From Nothophaeocryptopus gaeumannii (taxonomy: Eukaryota; Ascomycota; Dothideomycetes; Mycosphaerellales; Mycosphaerellaceae), in contig JASISA010000002.1 of NCBI GenBank assembly GCA_031771865.1, forward strand, positions 682,001 through 746,000: a DNA stretch of 64,000 bases, read 5' to 3'. Numbering within the stretch: the first letter of the stretch is position 1; each line of letters starts with the position of its first letter. The notes below the pieces were generated by a model that was not told where the DNA came from, did not search any database, and saw only the letters and a program-made list of their open reading frames with translations. This document shows, one piece after another, positions 56,544-64,000 of this stretch. A program made the translations under genes and the position numbers.

Positions 56544-59500
56544 TCAATTCAACTTCAAATTTTCCTCATTCAACACCCCAAACAACCCCTCAATTTCCAC
56601 CCCCACAGCCTCAATATCCTGCGCCAACTGCCCCGTCACAAGCACATAAGCATACAACATCTCATAATCCTGCTCAGTAGCAACCTCCCTCCCATCAACC
56701 GTCCTGCGAAACTCGGAAATCTTCGCCAAACATCGATCCCTGCTATCGTCAATATTCGGCAGAACGTCATTGAGCGGATACTCGAGCTTGATGCTGGAGG
56801 CGAGGACGGTGAAGAGATGCGATATCCTGGCGGAGAGGGCGAGTCGTTCGGGGCGAGTGTATCTGAGGAGCGCGGCTTCTCCGGGCGTGCAGGTGAGTTT
56901 TTTGGAGATAACGACGTTCATAGCATGGAAGGCATCCAACATCCTTCCCGCTCGATCCAACATCCTGCCAGTCTCTTTATCGGGAAAAGGTCCTTGAAGT
57001 TCAAACTCCGAATTTGCTGCTTTCCGCAGACTCCTCAGATTTCCCAGAAAGGCTTGCAGATCAAACTCTTCGCGAATGTCCATATATGCATTTCGAGGTT
57101 CTCCCAAGAGGAACATGGCTAAGGGGTCGCGTTTCCAGATGAGTCCCATTCTCAGCCAGAGGATGCACAGCCCCTCGCGGAGTTTGTGCCGGGCGGAGAT
57201 GGGTGCTATCCAGCGACAGACGATGATGGCCCAGATTGTTCCGACTGTTACTGAGGCGACGCGATGGAGGACGATCTCCCAGATCGCGGGGTCGACGCCA
57301 CCTTCATCGTCGTCGTTGTCGTTGTCGTTGATTGATAGACTGTAGGAGTAGAGAGCGCTCAGATTGTATGTTAGGATGATGAAACGTCCCATTGGCCCGT
57401 TCTCTTTGGCTACGATTACGTAGAAGCCGAAAAGAGCCATGAGCCAGCCGAAGAAGCATAGGAGGTAGGGGTTCGCAACGCCGTGGTGGTTGGAGATTAG
57501 CCATGCGACTATTGCGCAAGCTGCGCCGATCAGTGTTCCGTAAATACGATTGAAGCCTGTGGTGTTTGTTGCTCCAACTGTCATACTGCAGACGACCATA
57601 TATGAGACGAGACCCCACTCGCCTCTCCAGTGTAGGAAGAATGGCCTCGAATCGGGTAAGAACGCAGGTAGAGCATAGAGCGCAGCACCCAATCCGACCT
57701 TAATCGCGAAGCGTGTATCATCGCGACGCATCCAGCGGAAAGCTTTGTACACACCATAGTACCATGGCCTGGCTTCTCGTCTCTTCTCAGGGTCAGCGAA
57801 TCTATCAGCCTTTCGAACAGCGTCCGGGATTCTGTAGCCACTGTCAGGCTCCTCGTTGTGTTCGGGATAGGTATTCGCCCGGGGGCTTGCTGTCCCGGAT
57901 GTCTTTTGCTTTCGTTGCCAGAACTTCAACCAGTTCCATGTTCTGCGTGGCGACTCCATTTCTGTCTTCAACTCATCTAGTATGTCAAGATAATTCAAGA
58001 CATCTTCAGCAAAGTCCAGTATGGAGAATGAGAAGTGTCCGCAACATGCGGTGACTTCTTCAATGTCAGCCAGCACTTCTTCCGGCTGTCTGTTGAACAA
58101 GGTCTTCTGGTGATGAAGCTTCCTGAGCTCGGCTGGAGAGCCGTTATTGGGCGTGTGTGCTCTGGTCGAGAAGGCGCTTTTTGAGTTATTCTGGGCATTG
58201 ATGGCGGCGTTGATGGCACGGTTCTGGTAAAGTGACCCGAGGGCTTCCTTTCGCGCTTGCCGGTAGAGCTCAATCGCCTGCTTCAGACTTGCGAGAAACT
58301 GCTCATTGACGGCCACTTCCAGCTCTTGTGTAGCCCAAGGATTCCAATTTTGAGACACTTCCCGGAACGGAAGCTCGTCCAAAGTCTGCTTCAATGTGTA
58401 TACAAGCGACTTAGTAGGCGGCCCAAGTTGGCTGATAAACGCAATGAACATGTCTCGGGGTCCTTTTGCAAGATGACCTCCCGGTGTATGTGGCTCATTC
58501 TCTCGAGCTGAGAATGATGAGTAAGTCGAAAACGGCGTCTCGGTGCCTGTTGGCGTAGTAAAGTATCCGCTCTTTGCGGCTTGGTTCAAGCTGGTCGTTG
58601 ATTTTCTCGATTCTGGAGGTAGCGCGCCATTCCCGTTCGTGAGCTCAGGTGAGCTATTAAAGCCCTCAGGCGACTCTGCAATCACATGCAGATCCCGGAA
58701 CCCCTGCGGCGGGTCCAGCGCAGGCGTCAAAGTCCCAACAGGCGAAGCAATCAAGGAGTTCTCCGTGAAAGGCGAAGGCGGCGCCCCATCCTGTTGAGCG
58801 ATGAAGGCAAATTGAGCCAAAGCAGCACTTCGCAAACCTCCCAAATCTTGCCAAAGCCCCGAAAGACATTGCACCACTCGAGCTTCGACCGCGTAGATGC
58901 GCTCATTGCCCAGAACATAGTGCTCCTTCTTCGCGTCACTCAAGTTCTTCTTCATCGTGTTCAAAGAACTCAAATGCTCCTTACTCAGCGTCTTGAAATA
59001 CTCATCCTCCAAGTCTTGCTCTCTCCCATGCAAGAATGCCCGAGTAATGCTAATAAGCATCTCGCCCAGAAGATCCGTGTTCTTCTCCATCTGCTGTGAC
59101 AACTTCTTCCTCGCCAGACTCGGGAACAGCGTAATATTGACCAGACTTGCAATAATAATACCCAATATCACCATACCCAAGACCTGCGATATCCTCTCGT
59201 AGGAGAAAGCGCCAGCCTGAATCGATCCTTCCCTGATCAGGATGGTAATGGATCCAAGAGAAGCCAACGAAATCGCCACATTGACCAGCGGATTCCCCAA
59301 TTTCTGCTTCACCCACGCCATAAATCCAAATCCTCCACCCACGAACACAATCAACACGATAGCGTGTCCGAGCATGATTAAATGTTGATGAGCGAAAAAT
59401 AGCGACACGCCCATACTGCTAAACGATAGGAAAGCAGCATAGCAGAAGCCCAGAAAGGCGAGGATGGTTGCTTCGTGCATACTACCCACCGTCCTCGCCG

Positions 59501-59891
59501 GATGGAAATAGACGGTCACGGTGGCTACCATGTGTTTGGAGTCTTGTTTGTCTCCGAAGAATTTGGCTACGGCGGGTATGAGGGTTGCCAGACTGCCGAT
59601 GACATATCCGATAGAGCATTTTAGGATTCCTTGGCCGGTTGGGGAGATGGCAAAGGCGCAGAGTTGGTTCCATTTGTTTCGGGCAGAGTCGATCATTAAA
59701 TCGGCGTAGGAGCGCTCACGGTGGCGATTGTAGGTGGAGTAGCCGTTGCCATCGCCCACGAGAGGTTCTTCTTCCTCGCGGTCTTGGGAGGAGGAGAGGC
59801 GGTTGGAGGCATCTCGTAATGTGAAAGATCTCTTGGATCTTTCTCCGGTTTTTGGGAGGATGAAAGATGCGCGGCGGAGCTGCGTTTCCAT
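56544..59891 (-). CDS. BRE4-like multispan transporter (aromatic acid exporter/FUSC family)
   Basis: Single-exon protein of 1115 residues. The N-terminal module (about 85-480) matches ArAE_2_N with six membrane spans, beginning GILKCSIGYVIGSLATLIP and containing TVTVYFHPARTVGSMHEATI. The second module (about 690-1110, ArAE_2) has more spans: YMVVCSMTVGATNTTGFNRI, GAACAIVAWLI and FFGWLMALFGFYVIVAKE. A cytosolic Ser/Thr-rich linker separates them. Yeast Bre4 affects brefeldin A sensitivity and endocytosis; bacterial relatives export aromatic acids. Substrate unknown. The residues before the first span are Arg/Ser-rich. Length fits the family (about 1000-1150). Confidence 0.88.
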   Translation of the reverse strand: METQLRRASFILPKTGERSKRSFTLRDASNRLSSSQDREEEEPLVGDGNGYSTYNRHRERSYADLMIDSARNKWNQLCAFAISPTGQGILKCSIGYVIGSLATLIPAVAKFFGDKQDSKHMVATVTVYFHPARTVGSMHEATILAFLGFCYAAFLSFSSMGVSLFFAHQHLIMLGHAIVLIVFVGGGFGFMAWVKQKLGNPLVNVAISLASLGSITILIREGSIQAGAFSYERISQVLGMVILGIIIASLVNITLFPSLARKKLSQQMEKNTDLLGEMLISITRAFLHGREQDLEDEYFKTLSKEHLSSLNTMKKNLSDAKKEHYVLGNERIYAVEARVVQCLSGLWQDLGGLRSAALAQFAFIAQQDGAPPSPFTENSLIASPVGTLTPALDPPQGFRDLHVIAESPEGFNSSPELTNGNGALPPESRKSTTSLNQAAKSGYFTTPTGTETPFSTYSSFSARENEPHTPGGHLAKGPRDMFIAFISQLGPPTKSLVYTLKQTLDELPFREVSQNWNPWATQELEVAVNEQFLASLKQAIELYRQARKEALGSLYQNRAINAAINAQNNSKSAFSTRAHTPNNGSPAELRKLHHQKTLFNRQPEEVLADIEEVTACCGHFSFSILDFAEDVLNYLDILDELKTEMESPRRTWNWLKFWQRKQKTSGTASPRANTYPEHNEEPDSGYRIPDAVRKADRFADPEKRREARPWYYGVYKAFRWMRRDDTRFAIKVGLGAALYALPAFLPDSRPFFLHWRGEWGLVSYMVVCSMTVGATNTTGFNRIYGTLIGAACAIVAWLISNHHGVANPYLLCFFGWLMALFGFYVIVAKENGPMGRFIILTYNLSALYSYSLSINDNDNDDDEGGVDPAIWEIVLHRVASVTVGTIWAIIVCRWIAPISARHKLREGLCILWLRMGLIWKRDPLAMFLLGEPRNAYMDIREEFDLQAFLGNLRSLRKAANSEFELQGPFPDKETGRMLDRAGRMLDAFHAMNVVISKKLTCTPGEAALLRYTRPERLALSARISHLFTVLASSIKLEYPLNDVLPNIDDSRDRCLAKISEFRRTVDGREVATEQDYEMLYAYVLVTGQLAQDIEAVGVEIEGLFGVLNEENLKLN

Positions 59892-60787
59892 AATATCATT
59901 AGCCTCTCGTATCCATTATTGCTGGTGATCATCCGAGCACGAAATTCAGTTCGCAGCCCGTGTAGACATATTGCTTTTGCTTCTCTTCTGAGTTGGCATG
60001 CCTTGCAGTACCCATGGAAACCTTGTCCAGCATTTCACACGTGTGCTGCTTGCCACCCCTTCATCAGAGCAGCTGCGTGGTTGGTGTGCATCTCGTCTTA
60101 CTTACCTTCCGCCCAAACCGACTCCTCCGCGACGCCTCTCGCGCTTCGCCGTCCCCCGCGCGCGCCATCACCGCAACGTATCAAGTCATTGGCAGATTTG
60201 TGAACAAAGAGAATGCGAACATATCATGGTGCGAAAAGAAGAGAGCTGATGAAGCTGTGGATGGTTTGTGGCTCGGTCGCCTGAGCATATGCAGATGGAA
60301 GTACCAAGAAGAACATGACTAGGTGGCTCAGCTTCTGGTTGGATGAGCTGGCAGGATTTCACAGTTGCACAGCATATCATGTGCATGTCTACTCCATGCT
60401 TCCTGGGCGTGACTGGTTCATAAGATAGAGATTGGTCAATCTATGGTTGCATACTGGAAGTGCGGAGTGCAGCATAAAGTGAAGGTGTTTTGGTTGCCAA
60501 GCCGCAGCTACAGATGGAGATCATGCTTGAAATGGTGAAGAGAAAAGAAAAGAGCTGGAGAGATAGGTGGGGACTACGCGAATTGATTGCGCGGAGCTTT
60601 CTACCTGACTGTGAAATTTATTGCAGCAGTCTTTTTGGTGGTGCCACTGTCTTAATCCGCATGCTTTCCCTTTGGGCATACGCGATCTGCGGCGCCTGGT
60701 CTTTCGCAAGATCATAAACTCATACTGATACATATCCTTCCCGACTCCATGCGCCGCGCTATGCCGAAATTCACTGTTGCCGCTATT
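59892..60787. other. Intergenic region between two minus-strand genes
   Basis: About 900 bp with the BRE4-like gene promoter and the RPB5 3' end. Nothing else recognised. Confidence 0.45.
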
Positions 60788-61571
60788 TCATATAGCCCAC
60801 CTGTAACTGGCATACCGACCAGCTGTTTCTGACTTCCGGATAATCTTTACGACCTGACCTCTCCGCAGTCCCAGGTACTTCGCCATCGGATCGTCGACTC
60901 TGATACGCGGAAGTTGTGTCTCCTTCAATCTGTATCTCTCCAGCAGCCCGCGCTTCTCCTCTTGACTGAGGAGGATGTGTTTCGGCACGAGCTCGTGCTT
61001 GCTGATGTTCACCAGCAGATCCTCCTCCTTGAAGATCTCCATCTGGATCGGCTGGACAGAAGGTATGATCTTCAGCGCGGCGCTCGTCGGTGGTACTTGG
61101 GAGACAAAGATGCCGGCGTAGTAGTTCTTCTCTTCGAGCAGTTGGGCGAACTGCTTCAAGTGCTTGATACCAATGTTGGGCTCGTTCGAGAACTCGACGT
61201 GGATTGTGCCAATCTCTGGCTCTTTCTCTGGCTGTCCGGGTCGTGCGATCGGCTTGTATTTCTTCAGCATGGCTTCGGAGGGTCGCGCCGTGAAGGCCAT
61301 CTTCGTTCGCTGTGGGATGCCTTGCTCGTCTGCGTATTGATGGCGGAACTCATCGAGGCTGATGTTACATTCTTCATCGGTCAACTCGTAGCCCTGCTGC
61401 GATTAGAACATGTCTATGCGCGTCACCCTGTCGGGGAGTCGTACTCTGTCGGTGCACATCTGCTTGACTGTTCGCATCACGCGCCATAGTCGGGAGCTGA
61501 AGTCAGTTAGACAAACATCCTGTCGCGCAACAAGTATATACGCACAGCTCGCGCGAGGCTTCGTCCGCCAT
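60788..61571 (-). CDS. RPB5: RNA polymerases I, II and III shared subunit Rpb5 (RPABC1)
   Basis: Exons 61571..61546, 61496..61427 and 61396..60788 (introns 49 and 30 bp) give 234 residues. The first exon is MADEASREL and exon 2 adds SRLWRVMRTVKQMCTDRVRL, the conserved Rpb5 jaw start; exon 3 carries MAFTARPSEAMLKKYKPI, VPKHILLSQEEKRGLLERYR and the C-terminal polymerase-assembly domain ending LGLRRGQVVKIIRKSETAGR. The second intron is unusually short, and its acceptor is a CAGCAG tandem, so products with or without one Gln are predicted. Sequence through the C-terminus fits the family well; identity is secure, exact edges of the short intron less so. Confidence 0.92.
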
Positions 61572-62607
61572 CTTGATGTGTAGGAGGGAGGAAGTTGGGT
61601 GTGTGTTTCGAGTGGTTCTTTGACGATCCGGCTGGAAATCTTTGGGCTGTTCGCGAAGCCTGGAAAGGCGGCTGGTCCGAGCGCTCCTGGCCCGATACTT
61701 TAGCTTTGTCTATCGGCCGCGCCCTAAACGTGACTAGTTATCATAACGTTACTTCGGCTTCAACCTCACATCATACATTGCACACCTATTCAGCTATATT
61801 AATCGCCTTAGGCCTCGCCTAACTACTAAACTACCTATATTATACTCGTAGCGAGCGTACGTAGCTTACTATTATTATTAGCTATAAATAGCTTAATAAT
61901 AGCGAGCCGTGTACGCCTTTTTACTAATCTTTAGTAATACTATTATTATAGCTATTATAAGTATTCCTATTCTTTTTACTCGAAGGCCTACTTACTCTAC
62001 TATATCTTCTTCTTTCTTCCTTTTCTTATCTTTCTTAGCTATACGAATATTAGTATTAGTATTAGTATTAGTATTAATACTATTAAAAGCGTCCTCTAGT
62101 AATCTCGCGATATCTTAGTTTATATAGCCTACTACTACTAACGCTAATAACTTCTAGTATATCGATAGTAATCTCTAGACTAGCTAGATTACTACTTCGA
62201 CCTTATTAAATAGTAAAGATAATAATAATAATAATAAATGTATTCGAGCTAGCTACAGGCCGTGCCCCTTCTAGCATATCTACATATTGTAAAAGAAAAC
62301 CCTATAGAAAGTGCCTATAGCGTAAAACTTCCTCCCTTCTCTATTATGCCTTATACCCTACTATATCTTAGGTACTATAGAACTAATATGTTTGCCCGTA
62401 GGTAGCTGGCTAACACGCTAGAGTTAACATTATCCTCCTTACTTGGGTTCGAGATCTCCGGCCTACTCTAGGAGATGTTTAAGGGTCTACTCGAATTGTC
62501 CTATGGGAGATCTTCTACTCTCTCGCATGTTTGTATAGTAGGCAAGGTAGTGTCGAGCTGTCCCTCTATCTCTATATTCGCAGTAGGGGCTAGTATCGGG
62601 TACCCTA
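61572..62607. other. AT-rich, TA-rich tract next to the LTR element (RIP-like)
   Basis: From about 61740 the sequence becomes very rich in A+T and TA dinucleotides with frequent CTA/TAG words (for example CTACTATATCTTAG), unlike everything to the left. No coding frame survives. It looks like an old transposon altered by repeat-induced point mutation. The left 150 bp contain the RPB5 promoter. Confidence 0.65.
62046..62077. repeat. TATTAG hexamer microsatellite
   Basis: About five direct copies of TATTAG in the AT-rich tract. An AAT run follows at about 62219-62237. Confidence 0.8.
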
Positions 62608-62913
62608 TGTCACGGGCGTGGCCCGGTGACACCTGAACACCTGGATGCACGTGGTTTGGATGCTTGAAGCATCCGGATGAACTTCGGCCGAGCCTCGGGG
62701 CTCGACTAGCATCATGTGACAGAGCCACGTGACTCTGCCAAGACCCGGAGAAGAGTTTCTTCTCGACGCGCAAAGATCCGGTCTTCGACTCTTTGCGCTA
62801 CGTCCTGTCAATAGGATTGACCTATATGGTTAATACAGTGTCTATCCAACCTGTCCGTAGCTCCCTGTACCGTTTGTGATTAGCAACCTACTTCCCGACT
62901 CCGGCCCGTGACA
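62608..62913 (+). repeat. Long terminal repeat (5' LTR) of a retrotransposon
   Basis: A 306-bp unit beginning TGTCACGGGC and ending GCCCGTGACA: 10-bp perfect inverted ends with TG...CA termini. A second inverted match of the 5' end (GCCCGGTGACA at 62620) could form a hairpin. A gag-like frame starts just downstream. No tRNA-type TGG primer-binding site follows directly, so priming may be unconventional. The 3' LTR is outside the window. Confidence 0.72.
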
Positions 62914-62921
62914 CTACGTAG

Positions 62922-64000
62922 CGCCTACCCTTAGGTGCTATTCACGATGTCCTACCTAACTCCCCTATCCTTACGGATAGTAGGGAGGAGTTCCTGCAGA
63001 GCGTAACTGCCCACCCTGAAGCCTGGGCTCTCTTCGCTCAATCTGCCGTTACCTGGATGTCTTCGGTCGCTGAGAAGCTAAGCGACCAAGAGGCTGAGAA
63101 TGCTTCCTCCCAGACCCAGATTACCCGTCTTACTGCCGTTATCGATTTCCAACGCGAAGAAGCCGACCGTATTCGCGAGGCCGAGAGACGCTACCCGATT
63201 GCCTCGACCGAGAAGACTCCTTCGTCCGAACCTCCGAACCTATCGTCGAACCTTCTACGCTTACCCCTACGGTCACTGTTCCGACTACGAGATCCGAGAG
63301 ACTACCTGATCCTGACAAGTTCTCCGGAGAAAGAGATGATCTTCAGCGCTTCGATACTCAGATCCGCCAGAAGATGGAAGTAAACCGCGACCGATACCCT
63401 ACTGCTGTCTCTCGTCTTGCCTACGTCCAGAACCGCCTCGCCGGCCTTGCTTATAAACAAGTCGACCCGTACATGCGCTCCGATACCTCTCGACCTACCG
63501 ACTTTGAAGGAATCCTACGAATATTAGACGAAGCCTTTGGCGACCCGAACCGCGCGCTTAATGCTCGAAATAAGCTCTTCGCTTACCGTCAAACTAATAA
63601 GGATTTCGGAACCTTTATCGCTGAATTCCAACGCCTGGCTCTTGAGGGAGAGACTCCCAAGGACAACCTCGCAACGCTACTCGAGCTATCTGTTAATAAG
63701 GAGCTCCACGATATGCTCAAATACCGCCCGCCGCCGGACCGTACCGACTTCAACTCTCTTCGAGCTCACCTACAGATACTCGAGAACGACTCGAAGTTTT
63801 ACTCGAAAGCTACTGGCCCTACCCCGCCGAAACCTGCTACTTACCCAACGACTCCGAAGAAGGATACCTACGCTGCAGTTACTAAAGAAAAATCCGGAGG
63901 AGATCCTATGGAACTTGACTATACCCGTCGTACTCAGAAAACGGATAAGGAAACGGGCGCTTGCTTTCGCTGTCATAAACCCGGCCATCTTGTCCGCGAC
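62922..64000 (+). mobile_element. LTR retrotransposon gag region, partial, frameshifted
   Basis: Structural polyprotein of a Ty3/Gypsy-like element, cut by the window end. The first part (frame through 63057) has a coiled-coil-like region: SSVAEKLSDQEAENASSQTQ and ITRLTAVIDFQREEADRIRE. Between about 63180 and 63300 the similarity passes into another frame, which reads RLPDPDKFSGERDDLQRFDT, the capsid-like domain with RLAYVQNRLAGLAYKQVDPY, and then the zinc knuckle CFRCHKPGHLVRD (CX2CX4H, final Cys expected beyond the edge). That frame stays open to base 64000. No in-frame ATG begins the first part before 63057. The change of frame means this copy is probably inactive unless it is a sequencing error or programmed shift. 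Base composition is not AT-rich, so the copy looks younger than the flanking tract. Confidence 0.75.

Noticed and set aside
62390..62470. tRNA-like stretch with GGGTTCGAGATCTCC and a D-arm-like TAGCTGGCTAACA
   Set aside because: The T-stem and acceptor stem do not pair, and it lies in the AT-rich tract; at most a decayed tRNA-derived relic.

Overview
The window is nuclear DNA of a filamentous ascomycete. The evidence is short GT-AG introns of about 40-110 bp with CTRAY-type branch points, compact intron-poor genes, and fungal-only families (Sld2, inositol-phosphorylceramide synthase Aur1, Flc/Pkd2-type channel, DUF6594, DUF2855, BRE4-like transporter). Gene style suggests Dothideomycetes, perhaps Capnodiales/Mycosphaerellales; that placement is inference. 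The AT-rich, TA-rich tract near the right end looks like repeat-induced point mutation (RIP).

Layout: 0-13 kb holds housekeeping and signalling genes: complex I 23-kDa subunit (NDUFS8), ESCRT-III regulator Ist1, an unknown protein, an F-box protein, a metallophosphoesterase, an Flc-type TRP-like membrane protein and a small Ser-rich hypothetical. 13.5-20.1 kb is metabolic and partly ruined: an AIF/FSP1-like FAD oxidoreductase and a short-chain dehydrogenase are intact, but a peroxisomal enoyl-CoA hydratase lacks its front half and an amino-acid-type permease carries a stop, two frameshifts and a lost C-terminus. A diverged ~115-bp coding-like duplication follows. 20.2-40.2 kb holds Sld2, a DOPA-dioxygenase-like protein, a DUF6594 protein, mitochondrial L11, Aur1, a disordered hypothetical, a NYN-domain protein, a mitochondrial carrier and a 7-exon Gbp2/Hrb1-like RNA-binding protein.

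40.2-46.8 kb is a 6.5-kb block in which I recognise no protein gene; its best content is a minus-strand series of consensus splice sites around 42.6-43.4 kb. 46.8-61.6 kb returns to dense housekeeping genes: Rpn12, a second F-box protein, ubiquitin-S27a fusion, a SWI5/ACE2-type C2H2 factor, a DUF2855 protein, a BRE4-like transporter and Rpb5. From 61.6 kb the sequence becomes AT-rich and ends in an LTR retrotransposon: a 306-bp LTR with 10-bp inverted ends, then a gag region (frameshifted) with a CCHC zinc knuckle running off the window.

The intact genes are mostly unrelated housekeeping functions, often in divergent pairs sharing short promoters. I see no convincing new biological system; the most informative unusual features are the degenerate hydratase/permease pair, the candidate spliced transcript in the gene-empty block, a hidden last exon of the oxidoreductase, and the retroelement boundary.
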